This document shows positions 18,002-26,700 of a stretch of DNA of 64,000 nt, in pieces. This stretch comes from Streptomyces pseudovenezuelae (GTDB taxonomy: Bacteria; Actinomycetota; Actinomycetes; Streptomycetales; Streptomycetaceae): assembly GCF_001513955.1 (NCBI RefSeq), contig NZ_KQ948144.1, positions 316,853-380,852 of the forward strand, in the 5' to 3' direction. The notes beneath the pieces were generated by a model that saw nothing but the letters and a program-made list of their open reading frames with translations, did not search any database and was not told the origin of the DNA. The translations under genes and the position numbers were made by a program. Position 1 is the first letter of the stretch, and each line of letters opens with the position of its first letter.

Positions 18002-19012
18002 GTGCTGCGCATCCACTTCACCCCCGATGACCTGACCCGCATCAGGGTGGCGAGTACACCGGACCCGCTCTGGGAGACCGCGTTCAGTCTGCACCGCCTC
18101 CAGACCACCCAGGGCCGCTGGGCCTACGCCGACTGGCATCGCGGCACCCTGGCCGCGCTCACCGGCACCAGGCTGGGCGCCGCCGTGCGGGGACTGCTCA
18201 TCCCGGTGCTGCCCAGGGCCCGTTACTGGCCCGACTTCCTCACCCCGGCCGAGGGCGCGGACGGGCTGGAGGCGGGGCTGGCCGCGGTCCGGGACACCCC
18301 ACCCGAGCGGGTCGTGCACGAGATGAGGCTGCTGGCCCGGTGCAGCGGCGCCCCCGACTGGGCGCCCGCGCTGGCGGAGCCCGACCTGCGGAACGAACTC
18401 GTGCGGGTCCTGCGCGCCTACCACGACACCGTCGTCGCACCCCACCTCGACCGGATGTGCGAGTCCCTCGCCGGGGAGCGTGGCCTGCTCGCCCGTTCGA
18501 CGCTCAACGGCGGCGTCGGCGACCTGCTCAACGGCCTCTCGCCCGCCATGCGCTGGTGCCCGCCCGTGCTCCACGTCGACTACGTCGAGGACCGCGACCT
18601 GTACCTCGACGGGCGGGGCCTGCGCCTGGTCCCGTCCTACTTCTGCTGGAAGGCACCGGTGTCCCTGGCCGACGGCTCGCTGAAACCGGTGCTGGTGTAC
18701 TCCGTGCAGCACGTCCGGCCGTCCGGCCCGGCCGCACCCGACGCCGCTCTCTCCGCGCTGCTGGGCCGCACCAGAGCCGCCGCGCTGCGGGCCGTGGCCC
18801 TCGGCATGACCACCTCGGAACTGGCCCGCTTCCTGGGCGTCTCCCCGGCCACGGCCACCCACCACACCACGGTGCTGCGCGACGCCGGCCTGAGCACGAG
18901 CCGGCGCCTGCAGAACACCGTCCTGCACACCCTCACCCCGCTGGGTGCGGCGATGCTGCGGCGCCCCTCACCGGCCGAGCACGCCGGGGCGGCGGTGCCG
19001 AGCGACTTTTAG
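18002..19012 (+). CDS. ArsR-like winged-helix transcriptional regulator
   Basis: The 336-residue protein starts at GTG 18002 after GGGGGA. The C-terminal part (about residues 255-315) is a winged helix-turn-helix: TTSELARFLGVSPATATHHT then LRDAGLSTSRRLQNTVLHTL. The long N-terminal part (MLRIHFTPDDLTRIRVASTP onward) is typical of a large actinobacterial family of ArsR/helix-turn-helix regulators with an uncharacterised sensor region. The ligand is unknown. The next gene downstream encodes a secreted protein. Confidence 0.85.
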   Translation: MLRIHFTPDDLTRIRVASTPDPLWETAFSLHRLQTTQGRWAYADWHRGTLAALTGTRLGAAVRGLLIPVLPRARYWPDFLTPAEGADGLEAGLAAVRDTPPERVVHEMRLLARCSGAPDWAPALAEPDLRNELVRVLRAYHDTVVAPHLDRMCESLAGERGLLARSTLNGGVGDLLNGLSPAMRWCPPVLHVDYVEDRDLYLDGRGLRLVPSYFCWKAPVSLADGSLKPVLVYSVQHVRPSGPAAPDAALSALLGRTRAAALRAVALGMTTSELARFLGVSPATATHHTTVLRDAGLSTSRRLQNTVLHTLTPLGAAMLRRPSPAEHAGAAVPSDF

Positions 19013-19202
19013 TCAACGGCGCCCGGCACCACAGACACCGTCCGGCTCATGGGCCCCGGCAGACCCACCCGCCGCACCGGAGCGACGAACTCCGCTGCCC
19101 CGCCTGCGACTTTCGAGGCTGTTCGAAGGGCGTGGTTCGAACGGGCCCGCGCTGCGACCGTATCCGGCGGCACCACCACCCACCGGAAGAGGAGATCCCA
19201 GC

Positions 19203-19634
19203 ATGCCGAACAGAGACCGCAGCCGCCGGGCCGTCGTCGCAGGAGCACTCGTGTTCGTCTCCGCCGCGACCGGCATGGTGCTCGCCCCCGCCGCCTCCGC
19301 GGCCCCCCAGGCCTGCACCCCCTCGCCACTGACCACCGGCGAGTACGAGAGCCAGGGCACCGTCCGCAACAAGTCCGCCACCAGCTCCTGCGGCGACCTC
19401 AACCTGACCTACTCGTTCAACACCACGTCCCGCACCTACGACTACTACGCGGGCCGGCTGCGCCGCTCCGACGGCACCTGGTTCACCTGCGCCAAGCGCT
19501 ACGTCCAGGCCTACGACGGCAACCACAGCATCAACGACTCCACGTACTGGCTGTGCACCGACGTCAACGACAACACCCCGTTCAGCGTGGCCAGCCTCCT
19601 CGAGGGCGGCGACAACGTCACCATCACCCACTGA
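19203..19634 (+). CDS. Small secreted protein of unknown function
   Basis: The protein has 143 residues from ATG 19203 after AGGAG. A Sec signal peptide spans residues 1-33 or so (RRAVVAGALVFVSAATGMVL then ASA). The mature part has four cysteines (QACTP, SSCGD, FTCAK, WLCTD), suggesting two disulfides, and many Thr/Ser/Tyr residues. I do not recognise the domain. It lies between a regulator and a lipoprotein gene on the same strand. Confidence 0.75.
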   Translation: MPNRDRSRRAVVAGALVFVSAATGMVLAPAASAAPQACTPSPLTTGEYESQGTVRNKSATSSCGDLNLTYSFNTTSRTYDYYAGRLRRSDGTWFTCAKRYVQAYDGNHSINDSTYWLCTDVNDNTPFSVASLLEGGDNVTITH

Positions 19635-19696
19635 CCTCGACTCCCGGTCCCGGGGTGCCGCGTGCGCGCGGCACCCCGGCCGGCGGAAGGACGGAC

Positions 19697-20584
19697 GTGA
19701 ACCGGACCAGCCTGGCGCGCACCCTCGTCGCAGCGGCCGCCGCTCTGCTCACCGCCGCGTGCGGCACGGCGGCCGGCTCGTCCGGGCAGGAGCCGAGCGC
19801 GCCGCCCGCGCCCACGACGGCCGCGGCCCCCGCGCGGGTCACCCACACGCTGCCCCGGGACCCGGCGCTCATGGTGCTCCCGGCGACGGGCGCCGAGAGC
19901 CGCTGGACGCAGGGTCTGGACGTCTTCGTGCAGCAGGTGGCCCGCACGGCCGCCGCCGACTGCGCGCACGACGAGGGGATCGCGCCGCCCGGTCAGGAGG
20001 TCCCGCTGGCCTTCATCTCGTACGCCGAACTGCCCGACCTCGCCTTCCTCGGCCGCCACGGGTTCGGACACGGCACGGAGGTGCCCGTACCGACCCCGGC
20101 CGCGAGCCCCGGCGCGGCGCGGTCCGGGGGTGCCGCCGAGACCCGGCGCTGCCGTGCCGAGGGGGAGGCCGCCGGGTCCGCGGTGCGCAACGTCTATCTG
20201 CCGGTGCAGCGGGCGTGGTTCGGCGCACTCACGGCCTCGCGGAACGATCCCGCCGCGTCCCGGGCCCTGCGCGGCCTGCCGGGCTGTCTCGCGGACCGCG
20301 GCTACCGGGTCCGCGACGAGAACGCCTTCTTCGCGCTCGTCGACTCCCGTCTGATGAACGCCCCCGCGGCCGACTACGCGCGCGAGGACAGCGCCCTCGG
20401 CAGTGCCTACGCCCTCTGCATGCGCCCGGTCGAGGCCGCACGGGAGCCGGTCCGGCGCCACCTGCGTGAGCGGTTCCTCGCGGAGCACGCCGAGCAGATC
20501 CGCGAGCTGCGCACCGCCCTGGTACCGGCGTTGCGCCGCGCCGAGAGCACGTACGGCCTACGGCTCGCCTTCCCGACGCCCTGA
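19697..20584 (+). CDS. Putative lipoprotein of unknown function
   Basis: The protein has 295 residues from GTG 19697, with GGAAGGA just upstream. The N-terminus has a hydrophobic run ending in LLTAAC, a lipobox, then a Ser/Pro/Ala/Thr-rich tether, so it is probably anchored outside the membrane. The mature domain contains a conserved-looking pair DCAHDEG and LPGCLADRGY plus ALCMRPVEAAREPV. No catalytic motif is apparent. It is convergent with the ribose operon. Confidence 0.75.
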   Translation: MNRTSLARTLVAAAAALLTAACGTAAGSSGQEPSAPPAPTTAAAPARVTHTLPRDPALMVLPATGAESRWTQGLDVFVQQVARTAAADCAHDEGIAPPGQEVPLAFISYAELPDLAFLGRHGFGHGTEVPVPTPAASPGAARSGGAAETRRCRAEGEAAGSAVRNVYLPVQRAWFGALTASRNDPAASRALRGLPGCLADRGYRVRDENAFFALVDSRLMNAPAADYAREDSALGSAYALCMRPVEAAREPVRRHLRERFLAEHAEQIRELRTALVPALRRAESTYGLRLAFPTP

Positions 20585-20595
20585 GCCGGCCGACG

Positions 20596-20985
20596 TCAGA
20601 AGAACACCCCGCATCTGAGCAGCACGTTCGCGTACGGCCGTGCCTCGCCCGTGCGCACCACCAGCCGCGCGCCCGCCGACAGGACCTTGAGCTCCTCGTG
20701 GGAGACCAGGCGCAGCGCGGGGAAGCGGGCGTCCAGCAGCTGCGCGGCCGCCGGGTTGGCGCCCCGCACCTCCTCCGCCGCGGTGCCCGCCTCCACGACC
20801 AGCTCGGCGAGCAGCCCGTCCAGGACCTCCGCGAAGGACGGCACCCCGGCCCGGAAGGCCAGGTCGACCACGCGCGGCCCGTCGGGGATCGGCATGCCGG
20901 CGTCGCACACCAGCACCCCGTCCCCGTGCCCCAGCTCGGCCAGCGCGCCGGAGAGCTGGCGGTTGAGTATCCCGGCCTTCTTCAC
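20596..20985 (-). CDS. rbsD: D-ribose pyranase
   Basis: The protein has 129 residues from GTG 20985, overlapping the rbsK stop as GTGA. RbsD interconverts pyranose and furanose forms of ribose so that ribokinase gets its substrate. Family features: MKKAGILNRQLSGALAELGH with the catalytic His, LVCDAGMPIP, PRVVDLAF and the C-terminal GEARPYANVLL. It is the last gene of the rbs operon. Confidence 0.95.
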   Translation of the reverse strand: MKKAGILNRQLSGALAELGHGDGVLVCDAGMPIPDGPRVVDLAFRAGVPSFAEVLDGLLAELVVEAGTAAEEVRGANPAAAQLLDARFPALRLVSHEELKVLSAGARLVVRTGEARPYANVLLRCGVFF

Positions 20986-21884
20986 AGCGCCTCGACCTCC
21001 TCCGACGTGGGAAAGGAGTCCTGCGCGCCCTTCCGGGTCACCGCGACCGCCCCGACCCGGGACGCGTACGCGGCCGCCTCCGCCAGTCCGGCACCGGCCC
21101 CCAGCCGGAACGCCAGCGCCGCCGTGAAGGCGTCCCCCGCGCCCGTGGTGTCCACGGCGTCCACCTTCACCGACGCCACCCGGCTCACCCCCGCCGAGGA
21201 CGCCACCAGCGACCCCTCGGCGCCCAGCGTCACGACCACCGACCGCGGGCCCTTCGCGAGCAGCAGCCGCGCCCAGTCCTCCGGCGCGTCGCTCACGCAC
21301 GCGTCCCCGAGGATCACCTTCGCCTCGTGCTCGTTGACGATCAGCGGATCGCAGGCCGCGAGGACCTCGGTGGGCAACGGCCGCGGCGGTGACGGGTTCA
21401 GCACGAACCGGCTGTCCGGAGACAGGTTCCGTACGACCTCCACGACCGTCTCCAGCGGGATCTCCAGCTGGGTCGACACCACCCGGGAGGCGTGGAAGAG
21501 ACTGACCGCGGCGCGTACGTCACCAGGTGTCAGACGCCCGTTGGCACCCGGCGAGACCACGATGGAGTTGTCCCCCGAGGGGTCCACGGTGATCAGCGCG
21601 ACCCCCGTCGGGGCCCCGCCCACCAGCACCCCCACCGTGTCCACCCCGGCCGCCCGCTGCGAGTCGAGCAGCAGCCGGCCGTGCCCGTCGTCGCCGACGC
21701 GGGCCAGCAACGCCGTACGGGCGCCCAGCCGGGCCGCCGCGACGGCCTGGTTGGCGCCCTTGCCCCCCGGGTGCACGGCCAGGTCCGAGCCCAGCACCGT
21801 CTCGCCGGCCCCCGGCCGCCGCTCCACGCCGATCACCAGGTCGGCGTTGGCCGACCCTACGACCAGAAGGTCGTAGTCGTACAT
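20982..21884 (-). CDS. rbsK: Ribokinase
   Basis: The 300-residue protein of the PfkB family phosphorylates D-ribose with ATP. N-terminal signature HPGGKGANQAVAAARLGA and C-terminal DTTGAGDAFTAALAF, with the catalytic base Asp, are both intact. ATG 21884 (MYDYDLLVVG) is the start. It follows the permease/binding-protein gene after a 66-base gap containing a hairpin, and overlaps rbsD downstream. Confidence 0.95.
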   Translation of the reverse strand: MYDYDLLVVGSANADLVIGVERRPGAGETVLGSDLAVHPGGKGANQAVAAARLGARTALLARVGDDGHGRLLLDSQRAAGVDTVGVLVGGAPTGVALITVDPSGDNSIVVSPGANGRLTPGDVRAAVSLFHASRVVSTQLEIPLETVVEVVRNLSPDSRFVLNPSPPRPLPTEVLAACDPLIVNEHEAKVILGDACVSDAPEDWARLLLAKGPRSVVVTLGAEGSLVASSAGVSRVASVKVDAVDTTGAGDAFTAALAFRLGAGAGLAEAAAYASRVGAVAVTRKGAQDSFPTSEEVEAL

Positions 21885-21910
21885 GAATGACTCCCCTAGT
21901 CGGTGACGCG

Positions 21911-21939
21911 GGGCGGGCGGTCGAAGCGACCGCCCGCCC
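21911..21939 (-). promoter_or_regulatory. Intercistronic hairpin in the rbs operon
   Basis: GGGCGGGCGGTCG (21911-21923) and CGACCGCCCGCCC (21927-21939) form a perfect 13-base stem with a 3-base loop between the transporter gene and rbsK. With no T-run it may act as a partial terminator or an mRNA-stabilising 3' end that keeps transporter message above kinase message. Confidence 0.55.
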
Positions 21940-21950
21940 TTACGCCGTCG

Positions 21951-23888
21951 TCAGCCCGTGAAACCGGCCACGTTCTCCTTCGTGACCACCTTCACCGGCA
22001 CCTTGATGGTCTCCTCGACCTTCTTGCCCTGAAGGGCCTTGAGCGCGTTGTCCACCGCGATTTTGCCGAGTTGGGAGGGCTGTTGTGCCACGGATGCGAA
22101 GAGCGTGCCGTTCTTCACCGCGTTCAGGCCGTCCGGGGTGCCGTCGAAGCCGACCACCGAGACCGACTTTCCGGCCTTGGAACCCAGCGCCTTGATCGCG
22201 CCGAGCGCCATCTCGTCGTTGGCGGCGATGACGCCCTGGACGTCCGGGTGGGCCTGGAGCAGGTTCGACATCACGTCGAGGCCCTTGGTGCGGTCGAAGT
22301 CGGCGGGCTGCTGCGCGACGACCTGGATGCCCGGGTACGCCTTGAGACCCTGCGCGAAACCCTGCGCGCGCTCACGCGCCGCCGACGTGCCCGCCTGCCC
22401 CTGCAGGATCACGATCTTGCCCTTGCCGCCCAGCTTCTCGGCGATCGTCCGGGCGGACAGCTCACCGCCGGCGACGTTGTCGGAGGCCACCAGGGCGTCC
22501 GTCTTCGCGTTGTTGACACCGCGGTCCACCGCGATGACCGGGATCTTCGCCTTGTCGGCGGCCTTGACCGAGTTGCTCGCCGCGTCCGAGTCCACCGGGT
22601 TGACGATGATCGCGCCGAGGCTCGAACTGGTGAAGTTCTGCAGCTGGTTGGCCTGCTGGGAGGCGTCGTTCTGGGCGTCCGTGACGGTCAGGTCCACGCC
22701 CCGCTTCTTCGCCTCGGCCTGGGCACCCGCCCGGATCTGCACGAAGAAGGGGTTGTTGAGGGTCGACAGCGACAGACCCACCTTCGGGTTCGACGACGAG
22801 GACGAGTCGTTGTGCAGGAAGGAGGTCGCGCCCACGATCGCCACGGTGACCACGGCCGCGAGACCGTACGTCGCCGCCTGGCGCCGCTTGCCGCCCTGCG
22901 GGGCCCCGGCCACCGGGGTCGCCCCGGCCTTGCGGCGCAGGGTGTCCAGCAGGACCGCCAGCGCGATGACGACACCGATGACGACCTGCTGCCAGAACGC
23001 GGACACGTTCAGCAGGTTGAGGCCGTTGCGCAGTACCGCGAGGATCAGCGCGCCGATCAGCGTCCCGGACGCCTTGCCGGTGCCGCCCGCGAGCGAGGCG
23101 CCGCCGATGACGACCGCGGCGATCGCGTCCAGCTCGTAGCCGTCGGCGGCCTGCGGCTGCGCCGAGGAGAGCCGGGCGGCGAGCACGACACCCGCGACGG
23201 CCGCGAACACACCGGAGAAGGCGTAGATGGCGAGCTTCTGCTTCTTCACCCGCAGCCCGGAGAGGCGGGCCGCCTCCTCGTTGCCGCCGATCGCGTACAT
23301 GGAGCGGCCGATGTAGGTCCGTCCCAGCACGAACGCCGCGAGGAGCCCCATGACGACCATGACGAGGACGGGCACCGGCAGCCAGCCGCCGAGCGTGTCA
23401 CCGAGGTGCGAGACGGAGTCGGGGAAGGCGATCGGGGAGCCCTCGGAGATCACCAGCGACAGACCGCGCGCCACCGAGAGCATCGCCAGCGTGGCGATGA
23501 ACGGCGGGAGTTTGCCGTACGCGATCAGGAAGCCGTTGACGAGACCGGCCGCGATGCCGGTGGCGACGGCGAGGACGACCGCTATGAAGACCGGCACCCC
23601 GTGCGAGGTCGCGCTCCAGGCCAGGACGGTGGCCGACAGGGCCGCCACCGAGCCCACCGACAGGTCGATGCCCGCGGAGACGATCACGAAGGTCACACCG
23701 AAGGCGAGGATGGCGGTCACGGCCGCCTGGACGCCGACGTTGAGCAGGTTGTCGGTGGTCAAAAAGTCGCCGGACAGCGCCGACATGGCGATGACGAGGA
23801 CGATCAGCGCGGTCAGCGCGCCGTTGTCGAGCAGGAGACGGCGCAGGCCACCCGCGCTCGCCCCGCCCTTGAGCGTGTCAGTGGCCAC
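21951..23888 (-). CDS. Ribose ABC permease fused to its substrate-binding protein
   Basis: The 645-residue protein starts at GTG 23888 after AGGAGG and overlaps the end of rbsA. Residues about 1-325 form an RbsC-type permease ([28 protein letters not shown]). A linker and an extra hydrophobic segment at about 340-360 follow. Residues about 368-645 are a complete RbsB-like binding protein ([63 protein letters not shown]). The extra segment would place the binding domain outside. Normally these are separate polypeptides; the fusion guarantees a 1:1 ratio and tethering. Confidence 0.93.
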   Translation of the reverse strand: MATDTLKGGASAGGLRRLLLDNGALTALIVLVIAMSALSGDFLTTDNLLNVGVQAAVTAILAFGVTFVIVSAGIDLSVGSVAALSATVLAWSATSHGVPVFIAVVLAVATGIAAGLVNGFLIAYGKLPPFIATLAMLSVARGLSLVISEGSPIAFPDSVSHLGDTLGGWLPVPVLVMVVMGLLAAFVLGRTYIGRSMYAIGGNEEAARLSGLRVKKQKLAIYAFSGVFAAVAGVVLAARLSSAQPQAADGYELDAIAAVVIGGASLAGGTGKASGTLIGALILAVLRNGLNLLNVSAFWQQVVIGVVIALAVLLDTLRRKAGATPVAGAPQGGKRRQAATYGLAAVVTVAIVGATSFLHNDSSSSSNPKVGLSLSTLNNPFFVQIRAGAQAEAKKRGVDLTVTDAQNDASQQANQLQNFTSSSLGAIIVNPVDSDAASNSVKAADKAKIPVIAVDRGVNNAKTDALVASDNVAGGELSARTIAEKLGGKGKIVILQGQAGTSAARERAQGFAQGLKAYPGIQVVAQQPADFDRTKGLDVMSNLLQAHPDVQGVIAANDEMALGAIKALGSKAGKSVSVVGFDGTPDGLNAVKNGTLFASVAQQPSQLGKIAVDNALKALQGKKVEETIKVPVKVVTKENVAGFTG

Positions 23889-25404
23889 GAGGGGCCTCCT
23901 TGTCGGTCTTGACGGTGTTCGTGCTGACGGCGAGTGCCATCACGGAGTCCTGCGTGGCCTCGTCGGCGGTCAGTTCGCCGGCGATCCGGCCCTGGGCCAT
24001 CACCAGCACCCGGTCGCTCATGCCGAGCACCTCGGGCAGATCGCTGGAGATCATGAGGACGGCGGCACCGGCCGCGGTGAGTTCGTTGATGAGCTGGTAG
24101 ATCTCGACCTTGGCGCCGACGTCGATCCCGCGCGTGGGCTCGTCGAGGATCAGCACCTTGGTGTCGGCGAGCAGCCACTTGCCGATGACGACCTTCTGCT
24201 GGTTGCCGCCGGACAGGGTCCGCACGTGCTGGTGCAGGCCCGCCATCCGGACCCCGAGCTGTTCGGCGATCCGCGCGGCGGCCTCCCGCTGGCCCTTGAG
24301 GTCGACGAGCCCCGCCCGCGCGCGGGCCCGCATGGTCACCAGCCCCAGGTTCTCCTCGACCGACTGGTCGAGCACCAGCCCCTGGCCCTTGCGGTCCTCG
24401 GGGATCAGCCCGATCCCGGCCGCCATCGCGGCGCCCACGTCATGGCCCCGCAGGGCCGCCCCGGCGACGTGCACGGCCCCCTTGTCGTACGGGTCCGCGC
24501 CGAACACGGCCCGCACCACCTCGGTACGGCCCGCGCCGACCAGCCCGGCGATGCCGACCACCTCGCCGGCGTGCACCTCGAAGCCGATGTCGTGGAAGAC
24601 GCCGTCCCGGGTCAGGCCCTCGACCTTCAACAGGGCCGCTCCGGTGTCGCCGCGCTCGCGCGGGTACTGCTGCTCGATCGACCGCCCCACCATGAGGCGT
24701 ACGAGCTCGTCCTCGGGCGTGGAGGCGGGCACCTGGCCGACGGACTTGCCGTCCCGGATGACCGTGACCCGGTCACCGAGGGCGGCGATCTCCTCCAGGT
24801 GGTGGGTGATGAAGACGATCCCGACCCCGTCCGCGCGCAGCCTGCGCACGATCGCGAAGAGCTTGTCGACCTCCTCGGAGGTGAGCACGGCGGTCGGCTC
24901 GTCCATGATCAGCACGCGCGCGTCCAGGCTGAGCGCCTTGGCGATCTCGACCATCTGGAGCCGGGCGATACCGAGTTCACGCACCCGCGCGCGGGGCGAG
25001 ACGCTGACCCCGACGCGCTGCAGCAGCACCTCGGCGTCGGCCTCCATCCGCTTGCGGTCGATCATCCCGAGCCGGCGCGGCTGCCGGCCCAGGAAGATGT
25101 TCTCGGCGACCGTCAGATCCGGTACCAGGTTGAACTCCTGGTAGATGGTGGCGATGCCCAGCCGCTCGGCGTCCTGCGCCCCGCGGATGTGCACCTCCTC
25201 GCCGTCCACCAGGACGCGGCCCTGGTCGGGGTGGTAGGCGCCCGACAGCATCTTGATCAGCGTGCTCTTGCCGGCGCCGTTCTCGCCGAGCAGTACGTGC
25301 ACCTCGCCCCGGCGCAGGTCGAAGTCGACGCCGTCGAGCGCGACCACTCCGGGGAAGGACTTCCGTATGCCCTCGATGCGCAGCAACTCGTCCTCGTTGC
25401 TCAC
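23878..25404 (-). CDS. rbsA: Ribose ABC transporter ATP-binding protein
   Basis: The protein has 508 residues from GTG 25404, seven bases after AAAGGAG and overlapping the LacI stop. It contains two ABC domains, as in RbsA/XylG: the first with GENGAGKST and [10 protein letters not shown], the second with a degenerate P-loop (GLVGAGRTE), signature LSGGNQQK and [11 protein letters not shown]. It powers import through the fused permease/binding protein encoded next. The end overlaps that gene by 11 bases. Confidence 0.95.
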   Translation of the reverse strand: MSNEDELLRIEGIRKSFPGVVALDGVDFDLRRGEVHVLLGENGAGKSTLIKMLSGAYHPDQGRVLVDGEEVHIRGAQDAERLGIATIYQEFNLVPDLTVAENIFLGRQPRRLGMIDRKRMEADAEVLLQRVGVSVSPRARVRELGIARLQMVEIAKALSLDARVLIMDEPTAVLTSEEVDKLFAIVRRLRADGVGIVFITHHLEEIAALGDRVTVIRDGKSVGQVPASTPEDELVRLMVGRSIEQQYPRERGDTGAALLKVEGLTRDGVFHDIGFEVHAGEVVGIAGLVGAGRTEVVRAVFGADPYDKGAVHVAGAALRGHDVGAAMAAGIGLIPEDRKGQGLVLDQSVEENLGLVTMRARARAGLVDLKGQREAAARIAEQLGVRMAGLHQHVRTLSGGNQQKVVIGKWLLADTKVLILDEPTRGIDVGAKVEIYQLINELTAAGAAVLMISSDLPEVLGMSDRVLVMAQGRIAGELTADEATQDSVMALAVSTNTVKTDKEAPRGH

Positions 25405-26420
25405 GACGTGCTCCTTTGCACAGGGTTGGGGTTCTCGCCGCACGAGCGGCGGACGACCAGACGGGCGGGGAGGGTGACCGACGCGGGCCGCCGTCCCTCG
25501 ATGCGGTCGACGAGCGCGCGCACCGCGGCCCGTCCCAGGTCGCCCGTGGGCTGGGCGATCGCGGTGATCGGCGGATCGGTGTGCACGAACCACGGGATGT
25601 CGTCGAACGCGGCCAGGGCGAGGTCCTCCGGTACCCGCAGCCCACGCGCGCGTACGGCGTCCAGGGCGCCGAGCGCCATCAGGTTGTCGGCCGCGAAGAC
25701 GACCTCGGGCGGCTCGGGCAGGTCGAGGAAGCCCTCGGTGACCCGCCGCCCGCTCTCGGCCTGGAAGTCGCCCTGCCCTATGTAGGCGTCGGGCAGCTCC
25801 AGTCCGTACGCCTCAAGGGCGTCCCGGAAGGCCGCCACGCGCTCCTGGCCGGTCGTGGTGGCGGCGGGCCCGGCGATGATGGCGAGCCTGCGGTGTCCGA
25901 GGCCGTGCAGATGCGCGACGAGATCGCGCACCGCGGCCTGTCCGTCGGCCCTGACGACCGGCACGGCCACGCCCGGGATCCACCGGTCCACGAACACCAT
26001 CGGCGTGCCCGCGCGCACGGCGTCCAGCATCAGCGGGGAGCCGCCGTCGGTGGGGGAGACCAGGAGCCCGTCGATCCGGCGGTCCAGCAGGTTCCGTACG
26101 TGGTGGTCCTGGAGGTCGGGGCGTTCGTCGGCGTTCCCGATGATCACGCTGTAGCCCAGCGCGCGGGCCTCCTCCTCGACGGAGCGGGCCAGCTCGGTGA
26201 AGTAGGGGTTCAGCACGTCGCTGATGACCAGGCCGAGGGTGTGGGTCTGGTCGGTGCGCAGGGAGCGGGCGACGGCGTTCGGGCGGTAGCCCAGGGCCTC
26301 GACGGCGGCCAGCACGCGGGTGCGTGCGTCCGCGCTGACCGACGGATGGTCGTTGAGGACGCGCGACACCGTGGCGACGGAAACCCCCGCCTCGGCAGCG
26401 ACGTCCTTGATGCTCGCCAT
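25401..26420 (-). CDS. rbsR: LacI-family regulator of the ribose operon
   Basis: The 339-residue protein has a helix-turn-helix at residues 3-24 (SIKDVAAEAGVSVATVSRVL) followed by LNDHPSVSADARTRV, and a sugar-binding C-terminal domain (GLVISDVLNPYF, VFAADNLMALGAL, LALAAFDDIPWF). It is the first gene of the rbs operon and overlaps rbsA by 4 bases. Two identical operators lie directly upstream, so it should repress its own operon until ribose or a derivative binds. Confidence 0.92.
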   Translation of the reverse strand: MASIKDVAAEAGVSVATVSRVLNDHPSVSADARTRVLAAVEALGYRPNAVARSLRTDQTHTLGLVISDVLNPYFTELARSVEEEARALGYSVIIGNADERPDLQDHHVRNLLDRRIDGLLVSPTDGGSPLMLDAVRAGTPMVFVDRWIPGVAVPVVRADGQAAVRDLVAHLHGLGHRRLAIIAGPAATTTGQERVAAFRDALEAYGLELPDAYIGQGDFQAESGRRVTEGFLDLPEPPEVVFAADNLMALGALDAVRARGLRVPEDLALAAFDDIPWFVHTDPPITAIAQPTGDLGRAAVRALVDRIEGRRPASVTLPARLVVRRSCGENPNPVQRSTS

Positions 26421-26438
26421 CGCCGCTCCACCTCCTTG

Positions 26439-26486
26439 TGGAATCGATTACACGACTTCGTGTACCGAGGATTGGAATCGATTACA
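26439..26486. promoter_or_regulatory. Two identical LacI-type operators upstream of rbsR
   Basis: TGGAATCGATTACA occurs at 26439-26452 and again at 26473-26486, 34 bases apart in the same orientation (about three helical turns). Each fits WGNAANCGNTTNCW completely. The first lies 19 bases from the rbsR start. This is strong evidence for cooperative autoregulation of the ribose operon. Confidence 0.8.
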
Positions 26487-26548
26487 CGGCCAGAGGCAAG
26501 ACCTCGATACCGGATCGTGATGTCGGACCCCGGGGGTACGGACGGATC

Positions 26549-26632
26549 ATGACCGATCAGGCGGGGGCCTCCACGGGCGAACGACGGCCGGCCGTGCTCG
26601 AAGGCGTGCTGGAGCGGATCACCTGGTCTTGA
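26549..26632 (+). pseudogene. Truncated duplicate of the recD2 5' end
   Basis: A 27-codon frame starts at ATG 26549 and ends at TGA 26630-26632. Its end reads AVLEGVLERITWS; recD2, starting 152 bases downstream, reads ATLEGVLERITYA. The bases just before both ATGs also match (GGTACGGACGGATC versus GGTACCGTCGGATC), and both frames carry an AGA near residue 6-8. The copy stops where recD2 continues. It is either a fossil of a tandem duplication or a short upstream frame now acting as a leader. Confidence 0.6.
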
Positions 26633-26700
26633 CAAGTCGGTGATCGGGCTGGAGGTCGGGAGCCGTCCCCGCTGTCAGAGCCGGCCGGTACCGTCGGATC

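Noticed and set aside
21903..23912. A long plus-strand frame opposite the permease/binding-protein fusion
   Set aside because: It is rich in Arg, Gly and Asp with no motif, while the minus strand encodes an intact transporter.
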